Below, piece by piece: positions 7,909 through 16,473 of a stretch of DNA of 64,000 nt (position 1 is the first letter of the stretch; every line of letters begins with the position of its first letter). Source of the DNA: Arthrobacter sp. efr-133-TYG-118 (GTDB taxonomy: Bacteria; Actinomycetota; Actinomycetes; Actinomycetales; Micrococcaceae); the NCBI RefSeq assembly GCF_030209755.1, contig NZ_JARVRH010000033.1, positions 1 to 64,000 on the forward strand, written 5' to 3'. A program made the translations under genes and the position numbers. The notes under the pieces are model-generated. The model was not told the origin of the DNA. It worked only from the letters and a program-made list of their open reading frames with translations, and made no database searches.

Positions 7909-9135
7909 TCAACCCTGCTTCCCCGATCGCTTCCACGCGCCGCTCACTGATACCGCCAAACCCAACAGGCCAAGGCGTCCAAGACCGGCCCTGACGGACT
8001 CCGGGCTGAGTCCTGCCACGACCGCGAGCTTCTCTACCGAGCTCGTCGAGCGGACGGGCAGGGCATCGAGGAGTATCAGGTCCTCGAGGGTGAGTCCGTC
8101 GTGGTCTGAGGGAGTCGTATCCTTATCCGCGGCGAGCGCTTCACCGCTCGACCCCGCCAGTTCGGCAATCTCGCCGACATCCGTGACGCAAACTGCGCCG
8201 CCATCCCTGAGAAGCCGATGGCATCCCGCTGAGTTGGCGCTATGGATAGATCCTGGAACTGTCGCAACGGCCCTGCCAATGGATTCAGCATGATGGGCCG
8301 TATTCAGGGCGCCCGAACGCCATCGCGCTTCCACCACCACCGTCACGGCTGCCAAGGCGGCGATAATCCTGTTCCGCTGAAGGAACCTGTAGCGGGTGGG
8401 CGCCGAGCCCGGGGGAACCTCCGCGATGACCGCCCCTTGGTTCGCCACGGCACGCAGTAGATCCTCATTTCCGGAGGGATAGTATCGATCCACGCCCCCG
8501 GCCATCACCGCGATGGTCGGCATGGCGTTTGTACCCCCGGCCAAGGCCCCGCGGTGCGCATGGGCGTCTATCCCATATGCCCCTCCAGACACGACCGTGC
8601 AGCCGCGCTGACCCAGCCCATAGGCGAAATCAGCCGTTACGGAGGCACCGTAGCTCGTACTGTCCCGTGAGCCGACAAGGGCCACGACCCGCCGCACGGG
8701 CGGGAACTCCAGTTCGTGTCCCCGCCACCACAGACACAATGGTTCATGAAGGCCCAGATCCGCCAACTGCGCGGGCCACAGCGGGTCGCCAGGGATGATC
8801 ATGCGGCCGCCAAGGCGTTGCATGGTGGCAAGATCCCGTTCCGGGGCAAGATCCTGGATCCGCGGCGCCCACCGTCGCAATGGCGCAGCCAATCCAGCCC
8901 AGGCAGAAGAAACCCCGCTGTCAAGCAATAGGGAAGCCACGTCCTGCTCAAGCCCGGGCCCGGGAGCGAGTTCGCCGCTCGCTATTCTGAGACCGTCAAC
9001 GGCCCCAGCGGCCTGCACCAGCGCGAGCCCTGCCGCATCTTGTGGTTCCATGAGCCGTGATAGCGCGGCCCGGGCTAGGCGCTCCCTTTTCCGGTCCGGT
9101 GCGTCCGGGGTGAGCTGGTAGCCGTGTTCAGTCAT
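7909..9135 (-). CDS. dprA: DNA-processing protein DprA
   Basis: DprA binds incoming single-stranded DNA and loads RecA during transformation. The 408-residue protein has a SAM-like N-terminal part, the Rossmann core with GSR (155-157) and SGGAYGID (183-190), the FLQRNRIIAAL and VEARWRSGALNTA segments, and a C-terminal winged helix (about 345-405) after a linker containing LIDALPVRS-like residues. The start MTEHGYQL at 9135 follows AAAGGA; an alternative ATG at 9150 overlaps the stop of the upstream ATPase gene. It sits in a yraN-comM-dprA operon. Confidence 0.93.
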   Translation of the reverse strand: MTEHGYQLTPDAPDRKRERLARAALSRLMEPQDAAGLALVQAAGAVDGLRIASGELAPGPGLEQDVASLLLDSGVSSAWAGLAAPLRRWAPRIQDLAPERDLATMQRLGGRMIIPGDPLWPAQLADLGLHEPLCLWWRGHELEFPPVRRVVALVGSRDSTSYGASVTADFAYGLGQRGCTVVSGGAYGIDAHAHRGALAGGTNAMPTIAVMAGGVDRYYPSGNEDLLRAVANQGAVIAEVPPGSAPTRYRFLQRNRIIAALAAVTVVVEARWRSGALNTAHHAESIGRAVATVPGSIHSANSAGCHRLLRDGGAVCVTDVGEIAELAGSSGEALAADKDTTPSDHDGLTLEDLILLDALPVRSTSSVEKLAVVAGLSPESVRAGLGRLGLLGLAVSVSGAWKRSGKQG

Positions 9136-9146
9136 GGAGTGTCCTT

Positions 9147-10691
9147 TCATGCGGCCTCGACCGCCTGCCGCAAGCCGAGGGCCTGCCCGATGTCGTCGTT
9201 GTGGGGTTGGTCCCTGTGGCCCAGATCCGCGAGGGTCCATGCGAGACGCAGGACGCGGTCGTAGCCTCTCGCGGTGAGGATTCCACGTTCCAGGGAGGTA
9301 TCCAGAATCTTCGTCGTCGCGGAAGGCAGGCGCAGTTCGCCGCGCAGGACACGCCCAGGAACCTCCGAATTGGTTTCCATCCCGTAAATTCCCAGGCGTT
9401 CACGTTGCCGTGACCGGGCGGCATGGACCCTCCCGGCGACAGTAGCTGTGTCCTCCTCCGCGCCGGATTGCCCAAAGTCCGCGAGGGACACACGTTCCAC
9501 CTGGAGCTGGATGTCCACTCTGTCCAGCAAAGGCCCGGACATGCGCCCGAAGTAGCGGCGCCGCATTACTGGAGTGCAGGTGCAATCGACTCCCTTGCCG
9601 GTGGCCTTCCCGCAAGGGCAAGGATTCGCCGCGAGGACCAGCTGGAAGCGGGCCGGATATGCAGCAGTGCCGGCGGAGCGATGGATGACAAGCTCACCGC
9701 TTTCCAGAGGCTGCCGAAGGGCGTCCAGGACCCGGCGCTCGTACTCGGGTGCCTCGTCCAGGAACAAGACGCCACGGTGCGCCCGTGATGCCGCCCCTGG
9801 CCGTGGCAGGCCGGAGCCACCACCGATGATGGCTGCGGCAGTCGCAGTATGGTGGGGGTTCTCAAAAGGCGGGCGGCGCAACAGTCGTACCGAATCAATA
9901 TGGACAGCAGAAAGAGAGTGGATCGCCGTGACCTCCATGGCTTCCTGGTCCCCCAGATCCGGCAAGAGTCCCGGGAGCCGCTCGGCAAGCATCGTCTTGC
10001 CTGCACCGGGAGGACCGCAAAGCAGCACATGGTGTGCCCCGGCCGCGGCAACTTCAAGGGCACGGCGGGCATCGCCCTGCCCCGAGACATCACAAAGATC
10101 CGGAACGACCGTGGTACCTACGTCCTGATCTCCTCCTGCAGTGTCACCGTCGGCCGGGTCATAATCCAGGGCCAGATCCTGCGGATTTGCCCCGAAATCA
10201 AAGGCAAGGCGAGCCAGGGTCTTGTAGCCCCGAACCACTGCCCCGGGAACCAACTCTGCCTCGGCGACGTTTGCCTGGGCCACCACAATCTCGTCGTGGC
10301 CTGCCTGAACCGCCGCCATGACCGCCGGCAAGATGCCGCGAACCGGCCTCAACCTGCCATCCAGTCCCAACTCGGAGATGAAGACCGTGCCTTCGGTAGA
10401 ACGGATATCTCCGGCAGCGCGCAATACTGCCATGGTGATCGCGAGGTCGAACCCCGAGCCACGCTTCGGCAGAGAGGCCGGAATCAGGTTTGCGGTGATC
10501 TTTCGGCGACTCAGCGGGATGCCGGAATTCTGTGCCGCGGAACGAATGCGTTCCTTGGCTTCGTTCAGGGAAGCATCCGGCAGCCCCAGGATCACGAAAT
10601 TGGGGAGGGTTTGGCCGATATCTGCTTCGACCTCCACGATGTATCCATTCAGACCCAGCAGCGCCACGGAGTAGCTTCGACCCACGCCCAA
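9147..10691 (-). CDS. YifB/ComM-family Mg-chelatase-like AAA+ ATPase
   Basis: ComM-type helicases promote branch migration during natural transformation. The 514-residue protein has the N-terminal ChlI-like domain (VILGLPDASLNEAKERIR), Walker A GPPGAGKT at 226-233, Walker B GVLFLDEAPEY, the four-Cys insert CPCGKATGKGVDCTC and the C-terminal Mg-chelatase domain. It starts directly after the yraN stop, at a TTG (10691) or a GTG two codons later. The order yraN-comM-dprA is standard. Whether this organism is naturally competent cannot be told from here. Confidence 0.92.
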   Translation of the reverse strand: MGVGRSYSVALLGLNGYIVEVEADIGQTLPNFVILGLPDASLNEAKERIRSAAQNSGIPLSRRKITANLIPASLPKRGSGFDLAITMAVLRAAGDIRSTEGTVFISELGLDGRLRPVRGILPAVMAAVQAGHDEIVVAQANVAEAELVPGAVVRGYKTLARLAFDFGANPQDLALDYDPADGDTAGGDQDVGTTVVPDLCDVSGQGDARRALEVAAAGAHHVLLCGPPGAGKTMLAERLPGLLPDLGDQEAMEVTAIHSLSAVHIDSVRLLRRPPFENPHHTATAAAIIGGGSGLPRPGAASRAHRGVLFLDEAPEYERRVLDALRQPLESGELVIHRSAGTAAYPARFQLVLAANPCPCGKATGKGVDCTCTPVMRRRYFGRMSGPLLDRVDIQLQVERVSLADFGQSGAEEDTATVAGRVHAARSRQRERLGIYGMETNSEVPGRVLRGELRLPSATTKILDTSLERGILTARGYDRVLRLAWTLADLGHRDQPHNDDIGQALGLRQAVEAA

Positions 10692-11048
10692 CTAGCCCAC
10701 GCCCCTGAGGTGTTCGAGCTTTGGCTCGCCGACGCCGTCGTCGATGATTCCCACGACATCGACCCGGCGGCGCGGGGCACGCAGTTCGTGATCACGGCAC
10801 CAGGAAAGGGCCAGGCGATGGAGCCGAGCGAGTTTGGCTGCGTCAACCGCTTCGAATGGATGCCCATAAGCCAGGTTCTTCCGGGTCTTGACCTCGGCGA
10901 TCACCAAGGTGTCGCCGTCGAGCGCCACGATGTCGATCTCGCCCTCGGAGCATCTCCAATTGCGGTCCACAATCCGCATTCCCTGGGTTTCAAGGAAAGC
11001 TACGGCCAGCGTTTCACCTTGCCGGCCCAACAAGTCTTTGGCTTTCAT
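10692..11048 (-). CDS. yraN: UPF0102 (YraN) nuclease-like protein
   Basis: A 118-residue protein of the UPF0102 family with the PD-(D/E)xK nuclease signature: Glu37 and Asp39 in GEIDIVA, then Glu52 and Lys54 in AEVKTR. The biochemical role is not firmly known; its constant linkage with dprA and comM suggests DNA processing. ATG at 11048 follows a GGAGG at about 7 nt and is preferred over a GTG two codons upstream. Confidence 0.9.
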   Translation of the reverse strand: MKAKDLLGRQGETLAVAFLETQGMRIVDRNWRCSEGEIDIVALDGDTLVIAEVKTRKNLAYGHPFEAVDAAKLARLHRLALSWCRDHELRAPRRRVDVVGIIDDGVGEPKLEHLRGVG

Positions 11049-11149
11049 GACCACCTCCGTTACCAGCGTGGAGGCACGGAGAGGCCAAAGACAGGGAGCA
11101 GCTTGGCTATGTGGGAAACTCCGTCAGTCAGACGGTGTGGAGGAGAAGT

Positions 11150-11182
11150 AGCCGGGCTTTCCTAGCAGCCGGGCTTTCCTAG
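11150..11182. repeat. 16-bp tandem duplication over the DUF2469 stop
   Basis: Two exact 16-bp copies (11150-11165 and 11167-11182, period 17). The second contains the stop codon of the DUF2469 gene. Confidence 0.9.
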
Positions 11183-11523
11183 TTGCCCAAGTTGCCGAGA
11201 TCGCCTAGATCGCCGTCCTTCGGCAGGGAAAGCTCCTCGCTGCGCGGCAGTTCTTCGACGTTGACGTCCTTGAACGTAATAACCCGGACATTTTTCACGA
11301 AACGGGCCGAACGGTAAACGTCCCAAACCCAAGCATCCTGGAGGGTCAGGTCGAAATAGACCTCGCCGTCGGCACTCCGGGCCTGGAGGTCAACATGGTT
11401 TGCCAAATAGAACCGGCGTTCGGTCTCGACAACGTAGCTGAACAAACCAACGACGTCGCGGTATTCGCGGTAGAGCTGCAGCTCCATGTCGGTTTCGTAG
11501 TTCTCAAGATCCTCGGCACTCAT
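11179..11523 (-). CDS. DUF2469 domain-containing protein
   Basis: A 114-residue acidic protein of the actinobacterial DUF2469 family, recognised from MSAEDLENYETDMELQLY, YRDVVGLFSYVVETERRFYL and DAWVWDVYRSARFVKNVRV. It is conserved next to rnhB across actinobacteria; the function is unknown. The C-terminus ends in a short degenerate GDLGDLGNLGN repeat. The start at MSAEDLENYE is the family start; 13 upstream in-frame residues are not conserved. Probably co-transcribed with rnhB and the lepB genes. Confidence 0.9.
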   Translation of the reverse strand: MSAEDLENYETDMELQLYREYRDVVGLFSYVVETERRFYLANHVDLQARSADGEVYFDLTLQDAWVWDVYRSARFVKNVRVITFKDVNVEELPRSEELSLPKDGDLGDLGNLGN

Positions 11524-11601
11524 AGATCCATCTTGCACCATAGAGGGCGCACACGACGCCACGATTGGTCGGGCGGCATCCAGGACAAGGAAAAGCGGAG
11601 G

Positions 11602-12342
11602 CTACAGCAGGTTCCAGCTGGTCCGGTGGAACGGCGTGGGACCCAACGAGCGGATGGCATCGCGGTGGAAAGACGTCGCGTAACCCTTGTTCTCGTTCCA
11701 ACCGAAGGCCGGATATTCTTCGTGCAGATCAAGCATGATGCGGTCCCTGGCCACCTTGGCCAGCACGCTGGCGGCCGCCACGCTGAGGCAGCTCATGTCC
11801 GCCTTCACGCGGGTGTGCACCGGTGCCTCACAGGCGGGCCCGGACGGCTCGGTGTCGAACAAGGACCCTTGGCTCTGGGGCGAGAGCCAGTTGTGGCTCC
11901 CATCCAAAAGGACGAGGTCCGGATGCACGCCCGAGGCGAGAAGCTCGAACCACGCGCGTGTCCCGGCAAGGCGCAGGGCGCCCACAATTCCCAACGCATC
12001 GATCTCGGCCGAACTTGCGTGGCCCACCGCGGAGCCGACCGCCCACTCGCGTACCAGCGGTTCCAACCGCTCGCGGTCCTCGGGCTTGAGAAGCTTGCTA
12101 TCGCGGACATCGGCGAGCAGGCCGTGGTCCCTGAGGTCGACGACGGCGATCCCCACCGACACAGGGCCGGCGAGGGCTCCACGGCCCACTTCATCGACGC
12201 CGGCCAGAAGCGTGACCCCCGGAGCCAGGAAACTCCGTTCGACGTCCAGGGTCGGAAAATCAGGAGCGTGCTTCGCCCGCGCCGCGGGTTTTCGCTGCGT
12301 TCGAACCGGGATTGACGCTCCTGTCCCCGCCGGAACCATCAT
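11602..12342 (-). CDS. rnhB: Ribonuclease HII
   Basis: RNase HII removes ribonucleotides and RNA primers from RNA-DNA hybrids. The 246-residue protein has the acidic active site Asp50-Glu51 (GVDEVGRG), Asp147 (LLDGSHNW) and the VKADMSCLSVAAASVLAKVA block. About 40 residues precede the catalytic core, slightly more than usual. The ATG overlaps the stop of the upstream lepB gene by 4 nt, indicating coupling. An insert near residues 150-175 (PQSQGSLFDTEPSG) is typical of actinobacterial forms. Confidence 0.95.
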   Translation of the reverse strand: MMVPAGTGASIPVRTQRKPAARAKHAPDFPTLDVERSFLAPGVTLLAGVDEVGRGALAGPVSVGIAVVDLRDHGLLADVRDSKLLKPEDRERLEPLVREWAVGSAVGHASSAEIDALGIVGALRLAGTRAWFELLASGVHPDLVLLDGSHNWLSPQSQGSLFDTEPSGPACEAPVHTRVKADMSCLSVAAASVLAKVARDRIMLDLHEEYPAFGWNENKGYATSFHRDAIRSLGPTPFHRTSWNLL

Positions 12343-13286
12343 TTACTCGCTGGAGCCGTCGGTGAAGCCGTGTTCTGGGGCGACGGCGCGGGAACGTTGC
12401 GGAAGACCTCGGAGTGGTTGTCAAGGATCTGCCAACGGTTGATGGGCCAGGCAATAACCGTGGCCTTGCCCTCGACGTCGGAGATGTCGATGAAACCACC
12501 ATTGACTGATTGGTGTTCGCGGGAGTCGGCCGAGTTATTGCGGTTGTCGCCCATAACCCAAATTTTGCCCGCCGGGACCACTACATCGAAAGACTTGGCC
12601 ATGGGAATCTGGGCCGGATTGATGTAGCTCTCGTTGAGAACCGTGCCGTTGACGCTGACCCGCGCGGAACTGTCGCAACAGGAGACCCGGTCCCCCGGCA
12701 GGCCGATTACGCGCTTGACGAGGTGCTGATTCGTCTCGTCCGGGAGCAGCCCGACGAAGACAAGACCGTCCTGGAACCATTTGAAGGGCCCTGGCGACGT
12801 CTTCTGCGTGGGCGGAAGCCATCCTTGTGCGTCCTTGAAGACCACGATGTCGCCGCGCTCCAGTGCGAACGGTTGCGGGACCAGCAGATTAACGAAAATC
12901 CGGTCGTCAACGTCAAGGGTGTTGACCATGGACTCAGAGGGAATGAAGAAAGCACGGAACAGGAAGGTCTTGATAAGGAACGACAAGACGATCGCGATGA
13001 CCACCACGGTGCCGATTTCCCTGAGCCAGCCGAGGAACGGACTGCCGTGGGTTTTGCCGGCAGTTTCGGAGCGATCGCTTTCCCCCGACTCCAGCCGCGA
13101 ACCGCGCCGTGCGGCGCGCCGCGGCGACTCCTGCTTCTCAGGCTGGGGCGTCGTCGAGCCAGTCTCGCTCCCCGGAACCGGATCGGCGTCGTCCGCTGCA
13201 AGATCCATGGCGGGAGCGGACGGTCCGTCCAGGAGCCGGGCGTCGTCGTCGTGCCGTTCCGGCTTCCCGGGAGTTGTCTCGGGCAT
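12339..13286 (-). CDS. lepB: Signal peptidase I, long form
   Basis: This enzyme cleaves signal peptides from secreted proteins at the membrane. The 315-residue protein has a charged, Pro/Ser-rich cytoplasmic N-terminus (residues 1-85), one transmembrane helix (about 91-108), the nucleophile Ser119 in PSESM, the general base Lys191 (KRVIGLPGD) and the box GDNRNNSADSR. A Cys pair (SCCDSS) follows box D. It starts immediately after the stop of the second lepB gene and overlaps rnhB. Two adjacent signal peptidases probably differ in substrate or expression. Confidence 0.94.
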   Translation of the reverse strand: MPETTPGKPERHDDDARLLDGPSAPAMDLAADDADPVPGSETGSTTPQPEKQESPRRAARRGSRLESGESDRSETAGKTHGSPFLGWLREIGTVVVIAIVLSFLIKTFLFRAFFIPSESMVNTLDVDDRIFVNLLVPQPFALERGDIVVFKDAQGWLPPTQKTSPGPFKWFQDGLVFVGLLPDETNQHLVKRVIGLPGDRVSCCDSSARVSVNGTVLNESYINPAQIPMAKSFDVVVPAGKIWVMGDNRNNSADSREHQSVNGGFIDISDVEGKATVIAWPINRWQILDNHSEVFRNVPAPSPQNTASPTAPASK

Positions 13287-13964
13287 CTATTGTCCGTTCT
13301 TCGAGGTTGTACCGGCCTGCGCAGGGCGAGCTAGTTCTGCAAATCTATCAAGCGGCCAGATAATCCGGACCGGACGCCCGATGACACGCTCCAGCGGCAC
13401 CATTCCTCCGCCGGGCGCGCCGAGAAGGCTGCGCGAATCGGCCGACCGTGAACGGTGGTCCCCCATGAGCCACAATCGGTCACTGGGAACGACGACGTCG
13501 AACTTCTGTTCGCTCGGCGTGTCGCCGGGATACAGATAGGGTTCCTCAAGCGACTGACCGTTGACTGTGAGTTTGCCATCGGTGCCGCAACAAACGACGT
13601 GGTCTCCGGGAAGCCCGATGACACGTTTGACGTATGTGGTGTCGCTTCCGGTCAGGCCCAGCCAATGGCCGGCGGCAGCCACGGCGTCGGCAAACGGTCC
13701 TTTGCCGCTGTTCAGCGGAGCAAAGGTTCCCCTGCCGTCGAAGACGACGATCTCTCCACGGCGAATAGGGTCTGCGGCGAAATCAGTCCGGGACACGAGG
13801 ATGCGGTCTCCGGTGCCCAGGATCGGCTCCATTGACTCGGAGGGGATGAAGTAGACGTCGAGCCACAAGGACCGAACGAGCCCGCTGATAGCCACGGCCA
13901 GGATAAATGCGAGCAAAATAAAACGCCAGCCCTGTTTCCGGGGCTGGCGTTTTGCGTGGTCCAT
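13287..13964 (-). CDS. lepB: Signal peptidase I, short form
   Basis: A 225-residue paralogue of the downstream lepB. It has a short basic N-terminus (residues 1-14), one transmembrane helix (about 15-33), Ser44 in PSESM, Lys113 (KRVIGLPGD) and GDHRSRSADSR, so the catalytic dyad is intact. The ATG at 13964 follows AGGAAA. The first ~16 codons coincide with a canonical terminator hairpin belonging to the upstream rplS, so expression from the rplS promoter should be attenuated. No later start could keep the membrane helix. Confidence 0.92.
   Translation of the reverse strand: MDHAKRQPRKQGWRFILLAFILAVAISGLVRSLWLDVYFIPSESMEPILGTGDRILVSRTDFAADPIRRGEIVVFDGRGTFAPLNSGKGPFADAVAAAGHWLGLTGSDTTYVKRVIGLPGDHVVCCGTDGKLTVNGQSLEEPYLYPGDTPSEQKFDVVVPSDRLWLMGDHRSRSADSRSLLGAPGGGMVPLERVIGRPVRIIWPLDRFAELARPAQAGTTSKNGQ
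13912..13953 (-). terminator. Rho-independent terminator of rplS, inside the lepB coding sequence
   Basis: Read on the minus strand, a perfect 13-bp stem (arms 13953-13941 and 13932-13920, 8-nt loop) runs straight into TTTTATTTTG. It lies 90 nt after the rplS stop and codes for the basic N-terminus and first helix residues of the short signal peptidase. Confidence 0.85.
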
Positions 13965-14042
13965 GATTCGTTTCCTGTTGCGTTGCGGATTTCTCCGGCG
14001 CAGGCCGGACACGAATCCAGGACCCGCTTTTGGTCGAAAGAC

Positions 14043-14402
14043 CTACTTGCCGGTGGCGAAGTCGCGCTTTTCCTTGATCTTCGCAGCCTTGCCGCGCAGT
14101 GCGCGCATGTAGTAGAGCTTGGCGCGGCGGACGTCACCCTTGGTGACGACCTCGATCTTGTCGATGATCGGGGAGTGCACCGGGAAGGTACGCTCTACAC
14201 CGACACCGAAGGAGACCTTGCGGACTGTGAAGGTTTCGCGAACGCCGTCACCCTGGCGGCCCAGGACGAAGCCCTGGAAGACCTGGACACGGGAGTTCTT
14301 GCCTTCGATGATGTTCACGTGAACCTTGATGGTGTCACCCGCGCGGAACTCGGGAACATCGTTACGCAGCGAAGCTGCATCTACGCTATCGAGGATATGC
14401 AT
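14043..14402 (-). CDS. rplS: 50S ribosomal protein L19
   Basis: L19 sits at the interface of the ribosomal subunits. The 119-residue protein starts MHILDSVDAASLRND and shows the family blocks FRAGDTIKVHV, QVFQGFVLGRQG, KVSFGVGVERTFP and the basic tail RRAKLYYMRALRGKAAK. An AGGAG ribosome binding site precedes the ATG at 14402; eight further in-frame residues upstream are not L19. It is separated from trmD by 287 nt, so it likely has its own promoter, and it ends at the terminator embedded in lepB. Confidence 0.96.
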   Translation of the reverse strand: MHILDSVDAASLRNDVPEFRAGDTIKVHVNIIEGKNSRVQVFQGFVLGRQGDGVRETFTVRKVSFGVGVERTFPVHSPIIDKIEVVTKGDVRRAKLYYMRALRGKAAKIKEKRDFATGK

Positions 14403-14689
14403 TAATCCACTCCTGGTGAACGCCACAGGTCATCCACTTTGGGTCACGGCGGGCAAGCCCGGGGCGCAAGGCCGTCCGGAAATTACCGCCGAAGATTTTC
14501 AAGTCCAGTACCACCACTGATTGGTGGTTCCGGATTGTCAGGCTGTTGGTTACGCTCCCCCTGTGGCAGGCGCGAACCCAGTAGACACAAGGGTTAATTC
14601 TGCCATACCCCGCGAGTTCCGGCCAATCCCGAGAATGCAGGCCGGTTCTTGCGGTCAGGTGGAGGATGAAGCTGCCCGACGGCGCCGGT

Positions 14690-15535
14690 TCAGTCCGGGA
14701 GGTCGCTGTCCGGGCGGCGCCGCAACCGACCCTCGACGACGTCGTACCCGAGGTCGCCGAAAGCCGTCCGGTCCGCACGCGTCAGGCGGCCGGCGTCGAA
14801 CTCTACGAGAAGGTCCGGGCGGCGTTCCGCCGTGCGCCGGAACTGTTCGTGCCGCCTCCACTGGGCGATTTTGCCGTGGTTGCCGCTCAAAAGGACAGCG
14901 GGCACGTCACGATCGCGCCATGACGAGGGCTTCGTGTAAACCGGGTACTCCAGCAAACCGTCGGAATGGGATTCCTCCACTAACGATTCGGGATTGCCGA
15001 CGACGCCCGGAAGCAACCGTCCGATGGCCTCGACCATGGCCAAGACTGCAACCTCCCCGCCGTTGAGGACGTAGTCGCCCAAACTGACCGGGCGGACCGT
15101 GAAGTGTCCTGCAGCCCACTCCATGACGCGCTCGTCGATGCCTTCATAGCGGCCGCACGCGAAAACGAGCTGCTCTTCCTCGGCGAGCTCATAGGCAAGG
15201 GCCTGGTTGAAGCGCTCCCCCGCGGGCGAGGGGACAATCAGGACCGGCTTCGTCGTCGGTCCGTCCGATGAGCCCCCAATTGCGGCAGCCCCCGCATCGG
15301 CAGCCCGCGCATTGGCAATGGATTCCAAGGCCTGGGCCCAGGGCTCGGGTTTCATGACCATGCCCGCACCGCCACCGTACGGAGTGTCATCCACAGTGCG
15401 GTGCTTGTCCGTGGTGAAGGTCCTCAAGTCATGGACATTCAGCTCCAGAAGACCGTCCTGACGGGCCTTGCCGATGAGGGAAAGCTCGAGCGGCGCCAGG
15501 TACTCGGGAAAGATACTGACGACGTCGATGCGCAT
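14690..15535 (-). CDS. trmD: tRNA (guanine-37-N1) methyltransferase
   Basis: TrmD methylates G37 of tRNAs to prevent frameshifting. The 281-residue protein starts MRIDVVSIFPEY and has the SPOUT knot motifs GRYEGIDERV and SLGDYVLNGGE plus the C-terminal helix QFRRTAERRPDLL. Two in-frame ATGs exist: 15535 (one nucleotide after the rimM stop, matching the family N-terminus) and 15547 (overlapping rimM); I prefer the first. The rimM-trmD pair is conserved and probably co-transcribed. Confidence 0.94.
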   Translation of the reverse strand: MRIDVVSIFPEYLAPLELSLIGKARQDGLLELNVHDLRTFTTDKHRTVDDTPYGGGAGMVMKPEPWAQALESIANARAADAGAAAIGGSSDGPTTKPVLIVPSPAGERFNQALAYELAEEEQLVFACGRYEGIDERVMEWAAGHFTVRPVSLGDYVLNGGEVAVLAMVEAIGRLLPGVVGNPESLVEESHSDGLLEYPVYTKPSSWRDRDVPAVLLSGNHGKIAQWRRHEQFRRTAERRPDLLVEFDAGRLTRADRTAFGDLGYDVVEGRLRRRPDSDLPD

Positions 15536-15536
15536 T

Positions 15537-16100
15537 TTAGGCGTCATCCTGTGTCTCAGCGTCGTCCTCTTCCGTATCGGAAGCCGAAGCGTCGGTGTTC
15601 AGTTCGAAGAGGCCCGGCGGAGGGGTGAGCAGCACATAGCCGTCCTCGACGTTGACTTCGGGCACGATCTCTTCGACGAAAGGCACCAGGACTTCCTTAC
15701 CGTCCGCGTCTTCAATGACCAGCAGGTCCTGGACCGGCATGGTGTTGAGTGCGGTCACCTTGCCTACGGTCTGCGAGCCGACGCGGACCTCAAGCCCGAC
15801 GAGCTCATGCTCGTACCAGCCTTCGTCGTCGTCCGCTTCCAGCTCTTCCGTCTCGATGAACAGCTTCGCGCCGCGGATTTCCTCCGCTTGGTTGCGTGTG
15901 GAGATCTCTTCGAAACCGAGCAACAGGATGTCCTTGTTCCACCGGGCGCTGGTGATGGTCAAGGGACCGGCCTTCGCCGGCTCCACCACAAATTCGGTGC
16001 CCGGGACAAAGCGATCGCCGGGGGCGTCAGTGAGCACCTGGACGGTGACTTCGCCGCGGATTCCGTGGGGCTTGCCGATTCGGGCAACCTGGAGCTGCAT
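15537..16100 (-). CDS. rimM: 16S rRNA processing protein RimM
   Basis: RimM helps 30S maturation and binds S19. The 187-residue protein starts MQLQVARIGKPHGIRGEV, followed by the PRC-barrel part with HELVGLEVRVG, GKVTALNTMPVQDLLVIE and VLVPFVEEIVPEV. The tail after residue ~168 is an acidic Asp/Glu-rich extension. The ATG follows AGAGGAA. It is transcribed with trmD, downstream of a terminator that closes the rpsP unit. Confidence 0.93.
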   Translation of the reverse strand: MQLQVARIGKPHGIRGEVTVQVLTDAPGDRFVPGTEFVVEPAKAGPLTITSARWNKDILLLGFEEISTRNQAEEIRGAKLFIETEELEADDDEGWYEHELVGLEVRVGSQTVGKVTALNTMPVQDLLVIEDADGKEVLVPFVEEIVPEVNVEDGYVLLTPPPGLFELNTDASASDTEEDDAETQDDA

Positions 16101-16160
16101 GGGGTTCCTCTGATTTCTTCGCTGGGGGCCGGCTTAGGGACCAGGCTGGGGTTTGCTCGT

Positions 16161-16205
16161 AAAACAATCCGGCCCCTCCACCATAATCTGGTGAAGGGGC
16201 CGGAT
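16161..16205 (-). terminator. Terminator of the rpsP-KH unit
   Basis: A perfect 11-bp stem (16167-16177 with 16195-16205) has an inner CACC/GGTG pairing and, on the minus strand, is followed by TGTTTT. It separates the KH gene from rimM. Confidence 0.85.
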
Positions 16206-16229
16206 CTAAGACAAGTATTGCTGAACGCG

Positions 16230-16472
16230 TTACCGGCGACGGTCGGTGTCGACGACGTCGACCCTGACCTGCTCGCCGCCCGCCAATGCCGCAATCACAG
16301 TGCGCAAGGCGCGTGCGGTGCGACCCTGGCGACCGATCACCCGTCCGAGGTCGTCCTGGTGAACGCGCACCTCGAGGGATTCCCCGCGGCGGTTGTTCTT
16401 GGCACTGACCTTGACGTCCTCAGGGCTGTCAACGATCCCACGGACCAAGTGCTCGAGCGCTTCTGCCAGCAA
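16230..16472 (-). CDS. KH-domain RNA-binding protein (KhpA-like)
   Basis: An 80-residue single KH-domain protein: LAEALEHLVRGIVDSPEDV, then the RNA-binding GRVIGRQGRTARALRTV loop (GxxG = GRQG). Such proteins (KhpA/YlqC) lie between rpsP and rimM in many Gram-positives and bind RNA with KhpB. The start is a TTG one nucleotide after the rpsP stop, so translation is likely coupled; the longer in-frame reading over rpsP has no conserved residues. Confidence 0.9.
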   Translation of the reverse strand: MLAEALEHLVRGIVDSPEDVKVSAKNNRRGESLEVRVHQDDLGRVIGRQGRTARALRTVIAALAGGEQVRVDVVDTDRRR

Positions 16473-16473
16473 C

